Assembly: GCA_001600415.1 (NCBI GenBank)
Contig: BCJX01000009.1
Coordinates: 1,241,925 to 1,305,924 of the forward strand
Direction: 5' to 3'
DNA length: 64,000 nucleotides
Source of the DNA: Pascua guehoae
Lineage: Eukaryota > Basidiomycota > Tremellomycetes > Trichosporonales > Trichosporonaceae
Shown here: in pieces, positions 45,831-55,704 of the stretch
How the letters are laid out: each line of letters opens with the position of its first letter
How positions within the stretch are numbered: position 1 is the stretch's first letter
Position numbers and translations under genes: made by a program
Notes under the pieces: generated by a model
Seen by the model: only the letters and a program-made list of their open reading frames with translations
What the model was told of the DNA's origin: nothing
The model's database searches: none

Positions 45831-45870
<40 letters not shown>

Positions 45871-46298
45871 GGTCCCCCCACCCTCTCACCTTTTCCATCC
45901 CCACACACACACACACTAACCACCCAGACCTCCTCCGCTCCGTCACCGACCCCGAACACCCCGTCTCGCTCGAACAGCTCCGCGTCGTCTCGCTCGAAGA
46001 CGTGCACGTCGCCGGCAACCGCGTCCTCGTCTACCTCACCCCGACCATCCCGCACTGCTCCATGTCGACGCTCATAGGCCTCTCGCTCCGTGTACGCCTC
46101 CTCCGCGCCCTCCCGGCCCGCTACAAGGTCGACATTCGTATCAAGGACGGCACCCACCAGGCCGAACACGCAGTCAACAAGCAGCTCAACGACAAGGAGC
46201 GCGTGCAGGCCGCACTCGAGAATAACCACTTGCTGAATGTGGTCGAGGGGTGTCTTGCGACGGCTGGGAGGCGCGGCGCGCCCGGCCCGGGGGAGTAG
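44674..46298 (+). CDS. CIA2: Cytosolic iron-sulfur assembly protein Cia2 (MIP18/DUF59 family)
   Basis: Component of the CIA targeting complex that hands Fe-S clusters to cytosolic and nuclear apoproteins such as DNA polymerases and helicases; 180 residues. Exons are 44674-44845 and 45928-46298, separated by a 1082-bp intron (GTGAGT ... CACCCAG). The join is phase 1 and makes [20 protein letters not shown], exactly the family sequence across the splice. Exon 1 codes an acidic Ser/Asp-rich N-terminus ([16 protein letters not shown]). Exon 2 has [33 protein letters not shown] with the conserved reactive Cys, [11 protein letters not shown], and [19 protein letters not shown], and ends at a TAG after GAPGPGE. 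The intron is far longer than others in the window and contains a 34-base C run plus antisense coding-like sequence. Confidence 0.94.
45140..45678 (-). pseudogene. Antisense coding-like sequence inside the CIA2 intron (nested gene or relic)
   Basis: On the minus strand, after an acceptor-like CTCTAG near 45482, one frame reads [39 protein letters not shown] with strong C/G third positions, then loses sense. A second frame continues [16 protein letters not shown] and [13 protein letters not shown] to a TAA near 45274. A third frame (45141-45392) is Ser/Pro/Arg-rich. The frame change has no GT donor, which suggests a broken copy; a nested gene with unseen introns is the alternative. An upstream frame ([15 protein letters not shown], about 45600) might be an earlier exon. 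The family is not recognised. Confidence 0.3.
45720..45926. repeat. Pyrimidine repeats, C homopolymer and AC run near the CIA2 intron 3' end
   Basis: Repeated CTGCTCTCCTCC units (about 45740-45835), then an uninterrupted C run of about 34 bases (45834-45868), then CACACACAC just before the acceptor. The C run length is likely inexact. Confidence 0.85.
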
Positions 46299-47302
46299 GG
46301 CAGAGGGAGAGGGTAGGGAGAGGCTGGAGAGGTAGATGAGAGTCTGCACAGGAGGGGCTTTCTCTGTGACATGTTCGCGTGGGAGAGGAGACTGTGCGCA
46401 GGACGTGTAGCGTGGTACTTTTCTAGATAGTCTCGGCTTGTTGTATGCATTTCAGTGGATAAGGCGTGCGCATGGTCGGGCTCGAGACCCCTGCAAGTTT
46501 GTGGACGGCTCGCTCCAGAGAAGACTGCTCATCTCGACCCAGACGCCCGCGAGCTGCACATCCGCCTAGTCCTGTCAGCCCACCAGTCCCAGTCTCGCAA
46601 GCAGGGCCAGCGTCAGTTCAGGCAATCGCCCGAGAGGTGGCGTTTCACCGTCGATGAGTATGCTCAAAAGGTGTCGCCGATATGCTCGCGCTTGACCGAG
46701 GCGAAGAATTCACGTTCATGTGACGAGATGGAGCAAGAGGCGAGGAGACCAGAGGGCGACGAGAGGGAGACGAGAGGGAGACCTGGCGTGTCCAGACGCA
46801 ATCGCATGAGACTTGGTGTCATTGTCCGCCTGTGATCCTATCTCGCCGCCGTTTGCTGCTCTCACCGCCATCTTTCCTCCCGGGCAGTTTGGGAGAGACA
46901 GAAAAGGCAGTCATTCTCCAACCCAACCCCACCCATCCACAGCCACCGCTCATAGTCAACGTATAGTCAACGGCACCCTTGCATCAACATTCTACAGCTG
47001 CAGGAGTAGTAGTTGTTACCGACCTCTGCTCCATCATCCCAGCACACGCACTCAAGCGGGGCTCCAAACGGAAGCAAATTGGACCCGCAGCTTTGCGAGT
47101 ACGTAACACACCACCCACGCACAAGATCAGAGCCCAATCTCCAGGCCTCGAGGGACATTTCTTCCAAAAAGACGAGAAACAAGAGGAATCAATCGTACCA
47201 AGCTCGCACGAGCTCTGCGTCTGCGCCCACACACTCGCGCTCAACACGCCCACTCAACCCCAACAGACGCTCAGAGCGCCTCTTGAATCTAAGAAATCAC
47301 AA
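46299..47302. other. Intergenic region between CIA2 and tRNA-Thr
   Basis: About 1 kb. An open frame of 126 codons (46455-46835) and others overlap but lack motifs; no gene is supported. Confidence 0.5.
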
Positions 47303-47399
47303 GCCTCTATAGCTCAGTTGGTAGAGCGTGCCTTTCGTAAGAGGCCTAGCAGCTTCGGAAGCCAGGGTAAGGTCGGCGGTTCGACTCCGTCTGGAGGCA
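47303..47399 (+). tRNA. tRNA-Thr (CGT) with 24-nt intron
   Basis: 97 nt equals 73 plus a 24-nt intron. Acceptor GCCTCTA/TGGAGGC with discriminator A; D arm GCTC/GAGC; anticodon stem TGCCT/GGGTA; T stem GGCGG/CCGTC with loop TTCGACT. The loop reads TTCGTA, then the intron (AGAGGCCTAGCAGC...GCC), then A, so the anticodon is CGT. A Pol III terminator TTTTTT lies at about 47422-47427. Confidence 0.93.
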
Positions 47400-48969
47400 T
47401 TCGCAGCGCGAGCAGCGGGTATTTTTTATGCGTATGAGGGTGGGTGGGACGTTGTGGGTCGACGAGGAGGGTGGGGGGGTTGGTGGTGGTGAGGGTGTTT
47501 TTGGTGGCCGTGCCACTTTTGGCTGTGTGGCTTTTCCTTTGGAGGGAGCCTGTTTCATTTTTGTTTTCTGGCGCTGCGATTTTTTGTGTTCTTTTGTATT
47601 TTTGTGCCCTTGCTTGCGTTGTTGACAGCTTGCAGGCGTCGAGGGGTGTGGTCTTCCTGACCCTATCTGGCGGCCCAAGGGCGATTATGCTGGCGATGTC
47701 ACGACGAAAGGAAAAGGGGGGCAGTACGACAGCCGACCGTGCTGAGAGAAATCAAGCCTGCGCGAGATCTGGTACCGCCTGGATCTTTGGTACTGCCTGG
47801 ATCTCTGGTGACCGTGGTGGGAAGCGGGCAACTAGGGGTGAAGCTTGATGTTGTGCAAGGACACCCCTGACCAAGGACCGAGGGCAACCCGTGGTAGAAC
47901 CCCATGTTGGGATTACTCCCCGCGGTAGATGGTGGGTGAGGGAGGGGCATTTTGGGCCGGATGATGGTCGGCATTGCGGTCCTGACGCAAGCAAGCACCC
48001 AGGACACGGTGGCAGGTGAGTGCTGTGTGCATGAGCAGGATGGGGTCAAGTGCAAAAGACCCATGCGCTGCTCGTGCCCCGCGCTCGTTGTCGGCGGGTA
48101 TATGTGACTGCACGCCACTGGGAGTGCTGAATAAACCCCGTAAAACGTGCACTCTAGACTCGTTAGAGTCGTGAATGCAGTGCCTCGCAGGAGCCGCTTG
48201 GAGTGCATGGCAGAGTCTGAGATCATGTCTTGCAGCCGTTCTGGGTGATTTGCCCAAGTCCGAGTCTGATCCGACTGAAGTCTTGCATTGCCCAGGGGAT
48301 TTTCCGACCCTTTTCCTTATGCGGCCGGACAAGAGTATCCACAACCCGTGCTGTTCCTTTACACCCCCCGTCTCCAGACCGCTCATTCTGGCCCCCCCTC
48401 ACAAATGGTCCACTGCAGCACCGGTACGGCGGTTCATAGTCTCTGCAATCGGCCCGGTTTCGGTTGTTCGTCACAAGTCATATCCTCCGTGGCTGGCGGT
48501 GGAAAATGCTAATTGCGACATCTGACACTGTATCTACTGTCGGTACCAAGGATGACATTGCGAGACCCAACTGATAACCGGAGCTGGTGGGCCATATTTT
48601 TGTCATTATCGTCTGGCGCGCATGTGGTGTAGGGCTGGGAGGGCGAGGAGTGTGCCCTGGTGCATTGTACTGGGTATATCTGGTTCCGGTGGGTGCTCTT
48701 TCTGTACTGATTACTTCCTGGGCCCGCCTATTGTCGATGCCGTCTCTCCGAGCTCGAGGGATAGCAGATACTGCGGTTCCAAGTTAGGGTGTGTGCAGTA
48801 GCCCTCGCAGGATACACATCGCAAGGCCGGCCAACCTTGTACGAGTGGCACGACAAGCCAAGGATGGCTGCCACACCTGGGTCCTCTACATCACCATTAC
48901 GACCAGATCCATCCCACACGCAACCGATGGTCGTAGAGGCAGTGCGGATGGGAAAAAGAAGAGAGTGCT
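47400..48969. other. Intergenic region between two tRNA genes
   Basis: About 1.6 kb, G/T-rich just after the tRNA-Thr terminator (47430-47620). No gene was recognised. Confidence 0.5.
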
Positions 48970-49069
48970 AGTGACTTCCCAGGATCGAACTGGGGACCCT
49001 AAGATGTGGTGCTTTCTGGATTGTCCAGGACATTGCAATCTTATGCAACTACCGCTGTGCTAAAGCCAC
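48970..49069 (-). tRNA. tRNA-Cys (GCA) with 27-nt intron
   Basis: 100 nt equals 73 plus a 27-nt intron. Acceptor GTGGCTT/AAGTCAC with discriminator T, the identity base of tRNA-Cys. D stem GCA/TGC, anticodon stem TAAGA/TCTTA, T stem CCCAG/CTGGG with loop TTCGATC. The anticodon loop reads TTGCAA, then an intron beginning TGTCCTGGAC, then A. A Pol III terminator (five T on the minus strand, plus 48953-48957) lies 12 bases downstream. Confidence 0.93.
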
Positions 49070-49523
49070 CGTGCTGGGAGGGCTCGGCAGGCGCCAATGG
49101 CGGGGCCGGCTGGCCGCATAGTCTGCGTTTGGGGATTTCCAGAGGGGGTCTACGCTGGCGCCCTGCAAACGCGACCTCATGGTCGTCGTCGCACTGCTTT
49201 CCGAGCATACCTGCACCTGGGTACGGTATTGATATGTTGATGTGACGGTCAGTTGGGAAAGAGTTTGTCAAAATCTCGACCTGAGACACTTGGTAGAGCT
49301 CCTGCAGCCTTTGCTTGTGTTGCCATGACGGTCGCCCTGATGGGTCCCCAGCACATTCGAGCCAGAGTCTCGTCCCGCAGCCCCCCTACGCTCCTAGGTG
49401 TGACGGTGCAGGTTTACATCAATGCGCTTGTAGCTCTACAATGAAAAGACTATTGTACAATGGAGGTAATGAAAAGATGAGGGGCAGGATTCAAATGTAT
49501 ACTCTAAAACCGGGGCGCGTCTC
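49070..49523. other. Intergenic region between tRNA-Cys and KHA1 3' end
   Basis: About 450 bp; it holds the 3' region of the KHA1-type gene and the upstream side of tRNA-Cys. Nothing else was seen. Confidence 0.5.
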
Positions 49524-52423
49524 CTACTGGCCGGCCTCGCAAATGAGGAACGAGGCCTGGCTGGCGTGGCCGCCGGCGAGGATGAGTGCCGTGGCGGGGT
49601 CACCAACAGTCTTGCGGAGCTCGGCACCGACGGTGGGGTTCTGCTTGCCGGCGGCGAGAATGGCGGTAAGCTCGCGCTCGTGGCTGTACGCGGCAGCCCT
49701 GCGGCCACGGCCAACGACGACGAGGAGGGGACGCCACATGCGCTCAGTCTGGGCAGCGAGGAAGGCGGCCTCGGCCTTGGCACCGGCGGCGGCGAGAGGG
49801 CCGTCCGAGTTCATTTCCGTAAAGATGATGCGGTTGACGGCCGACGCGCTGGGGCCATCGACCAATGTGGTGTAGTAGTCCCACGCAAGGTTGTCGGCCG
49901 TCTCGGATACGATACGGCTCTGCTCGTCGAGCTTGGGCCCGCCAACAGTGAGCTGGTTGGCCTTGAAGGCCTCCTGGTGGGTGCGGGCATCGCTAACAGT
50001 GAGCTTGCGGTGGGTGGCCGTCTTGGGCGATCCGTGGGCAGCGCCCTCGAGGGTGCCGTCGTCCGAAACGTCATCGGCAACGTCATCGTGCGTGATGCGA
50101 ACAACAGTGGCGGTGACATTGGCGTGGCGGCAGAGCTGAACAACAAGGCGGAGCGCAAGACGGTCGTCGGGGCCACCAAAGAACGGGAAGAAGATGTGCT
50201 GGCCAGTACCGGGAGGCGTGACGGACGAGCCAAAGCCACGGTCGACAAAGAGGGCAACGTCGGCGGTTGTCTTGCTGTACAGGTTGCGGATAAAGTGCGT
50301 GTACATTGGGGCACCGTCCGACGCAAAGATGCCCTCAAAGGCAGTGGCCGTGGGAGTGACAGCAGTGCTCGTCGACGACGTCTCGACAGGGGCCGGGATA
50401 ATGGGGTCGTTGACGGGAATGGTCCAGGGAATCAGGACGAGCTCGGAGCCCAGTTCGTTGGCGTACTCGGAGACGGCCAGAGGGAAGCTGTCCTGGCCAA
50501 CAATGTCAATGTGGGGCTGGACATCCATTCCGCGGAGGCGACCAAACTGCTTGAAGAGCTGAAGCGCATCGTCGGTGGGGAGGAGCTGCTCTTTTGCCGC
50601 CGACTGCATGACCGAAAAGGTACGACCGGTGAGCTCGACGAGCTTGAGTGCGTCAATGTGGACGGGGCGTGTGGTCGTGTCGCTGGCAGCCTTGTTGTCT
50701 TCCGAGTCGGAGGCGTAGGGCGAGCTGGTGGTGGAGACAGTGTAGGTCGGTTCCAGGAGCTGGGTGAGGAACATGACGGGTGCGAGGTGCTCGAGCTTCT
50801 GAAGGACGACGAGGAGGCGCGAAGTGTACTCGCGGCCGCCAGCGGCACCACCGGTCGAAGTGTTGAGGAACTGGGCACGGGCCAGCTGGTTGTCCTTTTC
50901 AATCTCGGCCTCAGTCTGGGGAGTGCTGCCCGAGCCACGAGTGCGGTACTGAGCCGGGTAGATGGCGAGGGTACCGGGTGTCGTAACAAGGGTGAGGAAG
51001 ACGGCAACGAGGACGAGCATGGAGAAGAGGCGCTCGTCGATGATTCCAGCTTCGCGGCCAACGTTGAGGACAATGAGCTCGACAAGACCCTTGCACGACA
51101 TGAGCATGCCAATAGCACCGCTCTCGCGCCAGGTGTAGCCCAAGAGCTTTGCGACACCAGCACAGCCGATGAACTTGCCGAGGAAGCCGACCACGGAGAT
51201 GAGGATAATGTAGCCCCAAATGATACCCGTGTCAAGTGCCGCAAGGTTGGTCTGGAGACCGGAAAGCACAAAGTACTGCACTGGTTAGTAAATGTTCGTT
51301 TTATAGACTCGAACAAAGACTTACGATCGGGAGGAAGAGCATGGAAACCAGGTCTTCGATGCGCTCCGTAATGGCAATGGCAAAGCCACCCTCGTGAGGA
51401 ATGATTAAGCCGGCCAGGAAGCCGCCAAAGATGGGGTGGACGCCGATAATGCTGGTCATAAAGGCCGAGCCAAAGACAATGAGAAGCGTGACGGTCATGA
51501 TCATCGGCGTGGGGCCGTTCTCAATCGAGCCAGAGCGGCGGCAGAGATAGACGTAACCCTTGCGAATAGGCCACAGAAGGACGATCGACCAGGCGGCAGC
51601 AGTGAGGAGAATGTAGACGGCGGTCACACCCTGGCCGCCAGAGACAAGCGCGAGGGTGAGAGCGAGCAGCGCCCATCCAACAACGTCGTTGCCAACGCCG
51701 GCGGCAAGGACAATGACGCCGACCTTGGTGTCGAGGAGGTTGCACGCAGTGAGAATGCGGCACAGCACGGGGAAGGCGGTGATGGCCAGACAGACGCCGA
51801 GGAAGAGGAGGAAGTTGCCGAAAGACACTTTCTCAGAGTCGACAAAGTTGGCGTACACGGGGACGGCGACAGCGGCACCAAGACCAAAGGGCAGGACCAT
51901 GCCAACGAGCGAGATGATTGCAGAGTTGCGGCCATTCTTCTTGACAATGCCAATGTCGACTTCGAGGCCGACGACGAACAGGAAGAGCACAAGACCGATT
52001 GTCGAGACAAGGTTGAGGAACGGGATCGATTCCTTGGGGAAGATGCTATGGGTAAAGTTGGGGATGCGACCAAATGCAGTGGGGCCAAGGAGAATACCGG
52101 CGATAACCTCGGCGATGACCTGCGGCTGGTTCATAAACTTGAAGACCCACGCAATGCTGTGCGTGAAGACGATGATGATAAAGAGCTGGATGATGAAGAG
52201 CGTAATGGGCTAGGGCAACGTCAGTACATGGACAATGGATGGCATGTGGTGGGGGTCACTCACGTGCGTCGAGTCAAACTTGCTCGGGTTGAGTGGGTTC
52301 GATACGTTGAGGACAGAGTCCTGGGAATGAGTCAGTTCGAGTACCGGCGGGAGAGGGGAGAATAATACGTACCGACATCGAACGCGCAACAAGGCGCAGG
52401 TCGTCCATGAGTTGAGGGGACAT
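49524..52423 (-). CDS. KHA1: K+/H+ antiporter of the CPA2 family (Kha1-like)
   Basis: Cation/proton exchanger of 914 residues, related to yeast Kha1, which works in endosome/Golgi membranes in K+ and pH balance. Exons are 52373-52423, 52264-52320, 51325-52209 and 49524-51275; all junctions are phase 0. The N-terminus MSPQLMDDLRLVARSMS is followed by LFIIQLFIIIVF, QPQVIAEVIAGILLGPTAFG and VSTIGLVLFLFVVGLEVD, then GVCLAITAFPVLCRIL and AAGVGNDVVGWALLALTLAL with the ND pair typical of the family, then HPIFGGFLAGLIIPHEGG and FVLSGLQTNLAALD. About 12 membrane segments end near residue 435. A cytosolic region of about 450 residues follows, with nucleotide-binding/USP-like repeats (FFPFFGGPDDRLALRLV). 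Antisense frames of up to 601 codons here are shadows of its codon bias. Confidence 0.93.
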
Positions 52424-55400
52424 GGTGGAGTGGAGTGTGGAGCGTGTGCGAGTTGAAGGGAAGGGTACAAAAGACAATAAAAGGTGTGGGAAGAAGGCGA
52501 CAGCGACCAAGTCGCTAGATCGCAGATGTATGAAAGGAAGCTAAGAAGCGGGCTAGGATGGGCGGTGGAAGATGGATCTCTGGTGTGGAGCTGGGGATTG
52601 ATGGTCCGACAAGTGGTCGAGTCTGTGACACTTATATACCCGTCGAGATAAGACAATGCTGAAGAGGACGCGATGAAACGAGACTCTGTGACAGCACTGT
52701 CAGCACAGGATTGAAACGATGCTTTGCACCGCTGTACGGCATCGTGTCTACTTACTGGGTCTGGACAGAAGAGCGGTAGACGAGGGGACAGTGTCGCAAG
52801 AACAGTCAATGATGGGCGCGTCGAGCAAAGTCGTCGCGGGCGGTGGTTGAGGTGATGGATGCACCGCAAACAACACCGCTAATGGGGAAAGTCTAGTGTT
52901 CCTGTTGAGCGGGACGCGGTACTTGAAACGCCAGAGGGGGTGGCGATGTTGGAGAGCAGCGTCCAAGGCGGTGTTGGTACGAAAAGGTTTTACAAGAGAC
53001 CGGGTTGGGGTTGGGTACTTGTAGTCTTGACGCCGATGCTGGATTGGGAAAGCGCGAGCGACTTTGGAGCTGATAGTGGTGGCAACGGTGGCAAGGGTAA
53101 AAACGCGGCAAAGGAGGGAGGGAAAGACATCGGGGCCACGGGGCCATCTGCGGGGGGGAATGCTGGGCGGACGGGCGGGCACTGGGCACAATAAGGGGCG
53201 CAGAGGGACGAATCACTGCGGGCTGCGAGGGTTGCAAGGCATGCGAGGGCCAAACAGAGGCAGGGCAGGCAGGGCAGGCTGCATGCGTTTGCCCAGTGCC
53301 CAATGGCCAGTGGGCCGTGGGGTGGTGTCCATGGGGATGGGCTGGGCAGGCACCGTCATGGCGTGGCACGGCAACGGGCCCACGGGCCCACGGGCCCACG
53401 GGGAGCCAGGCCAAGCGACGCCAAGCGCTTGTCTGGTTCCAGACTGGACGCGTCCCAACATTCTACAACTGTAAATTATTGGGACACGGTAACGAAGGAA
53501 ACCGGGGCTGCACCGCACAGACACTGGAAATTGGCACCCAGGTACCCAGGGCGCACACACCGGAACCCATGCCCATGTGCTGTTCAACATTGATTGGCTG
53601 GGGAAAATAAAAGAAAGCAAAGCAAAAGACTAAACCTGGATCGGAGGCGGTGATTCAGGGAAAGAGTGGTTTACGGCTTGCCGATGCATTGCCCAGGCGC
53701 AGCGGGTGGCACCCGCTGGTACCGCTGGGCACAGCTGGCGCACAGCTGTTGCGTTTGTTGGCGAGCGCGGCGATGCGTTCCTGTCCAGTTTGAGAAAACA
53801 TGAAACGCCAGGCGGTTCCCGCGGCGCTTGGTACACTCTATGCTGTGCAACAAGGACACGTCCAGCACCGCGTTGAGGTGTAGAATTGTCGAATCGTCGC
53901 GTATGGTTTGCGGGATGAGTTGTGCATCGTCTGCATCCGGTGTGTGCATCCAGTGGGGTGGGGGGGCAGGTACCCAAGGGCGCATCGCCTTGGAATGTGA
54001 TGAATGTGGCTGGATGGCTCGTGCGCTTGGCACGACCTACCATTGACCAAAAACCGCAGTCGCGTGCCCCCGAGACCCGATAAACGCACCAACTGTGCCC
54101 GTTGATCGCTGGCTGACACGGTGGCCGCCGGTAGGTCACGGGCCCCACTTTGCCCAGCGCGCAGCGCGACCCTATCCATCCAAGTGTCGCTTCTGTTGAT
54201 CCATTGCCCTATGCTTTGGGCAGGTGTCACATGTTGCATCCGATGCACCCACAAACGTGCGTCCTCGATCCAGTGTGTGTGCGATTGCGGACCACGAATG
54301 TTCCCGATCAGCTGTTTCGAGTAGTGTTTCCATCCAGAGGCAGTGGGCACAGCTTCACCGCTTTCACACTCACCACTCCCGCAACTAACTGTACCGCACG
54401 CGTCCTATGACCTGTAACCAACGTCTGTCACGCCCTTTTCGGCGACCAAACCAGCACCAAGCTAGCACCAAGCAGTGCAAGCAAGCTCTTGATCCTGTGC
54501 AGCGGAATACCCGACCTGACAACCGAGGTACCCACTTGGGAACTCTCACGCACGGATCTAGACATGCTCGATGACTTGTGCGTCCGACAGACATGTGGCG
54601 TTCACAAGCCTTGGCATCCGTGTCACACGAACGTCACATGCCGCCATAGTCTTTGGGCCAATGGTCAACACTTATTGTTGGTGTCGAGTTTGGACCGGCG
54701 ACGTTGGTGGCAGGGGAAGGGCACCTACCTGTTACAGATGTCGGGCGCGCGGTGACTCGTTGTGCGCTGCGTCAAGCACCGCATTGCTCTGTTGCCCACT
54801 AGAAAGTTTGAAGCTGTGTGTTTCGGTTCGCCGTCTCGGTTCAATGTCTGGCGGCCCCGGGGATACTAGAAAGAACATTCTATAACGAGAGGCGGCCGTG
54901 CACTGCACAGACCCCGCTTGACGTGATCACTTCTATCTCAATAGATAAGTGCAGACGCGCCCATGAGGGCAATTGGTCCGAGCTCTTGCCTCACAAGTGG
55001 GCAACAAAGGCGCCGCGTGCAATCAAACTGTCACTGGCACCCCTGTGGAGTACCACGATCAATTGCGAAGCGAAGACGCGCTAAACATACGTGATCGCGC
55101 CACCCGTCGGCCGAGCCGATGTGGCGTGACGCGCAACAGTCGGCCAGCTGCAGGGCCAAGCCCGCAGTCGCAACCCATGCCATGCATGTGTGCAGCGTGC
55201 AACACGCGTTTGTGGGATTTGGATGTGTATGCGCGCGTGAGAGCACGTCCAAGTGCCTGTCGTTACCTGTTGTCCAGATGGGCCGCTTTACCTTTACCTG
55301 CCACTGCCCCACTGTCAACAACCAAGACGCGCGTCTACCGACAGATCGAGCCCAGCCCAGCGTGTGATCGAGCAACCCCTGGAGCCGCGGCTAAGATGTC

Positions 55401-55704
55401 ATGCTTATCCATTGACAGCGCCGCATGTTGCAGGTATACTTAACAGCGATAGTCGCGAGGGGGGGAGGGGGTGTGTAGCATGTCAGTAACGAGTACTGAA
55501 ACTCGGGCCTGTGACGATAACTTTGTGGCTGTGCAGACTGTAACAGGTGACGAGTCGTAACCCGTGAGCCAGATGACAAGCTGGAAGCGGCGCAGTTCTC
55601 GTACCCATATGCATAGACTAGAAACCCGTCATTGTTCCTGCACGCCACATCATTCTTTAATAGAGAGCCTTCCACGCCCATATAACTGCTAAGCCAACTT
55701 TCGG
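52424..55704. other. Intergenic region between KHA1-type and sugar-porter genes
   Basis: About 3.3 kb with both neighbours on the minus strand, so it holds the KHA1 promoter and the transporter 3' region. A TATATA at 52631-52637 lies about 210 bp upstream of the KHA1 ATG. A GGGCCCAC repeat (53378-53400) is present. Minus-strand frames of up to 172 codons (53630-54350) look non-coding. Confidence 0.5.

Noticed and set aside
46455..46835. 126-codon plus-strand frame after CIA2
   Set aside because: Charged, low-information sequence without family resemblance; probably 3' flanking DNA.
49566..51371. 601-codon open frame on the plus strand antisense to the KHA1-type gene
   Set aside because: The minus strand codes an unmistakable antiporter; the long antisense frame arises from its strongly C/G-ending codons and has no motif.
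53630..54350. Overlapping minus-strand frames of 120-172 codons
   Set aside because: Three frames are open at once with similar quality, as expected by chance in GC-rich DNA; no motif or splice logic was found.
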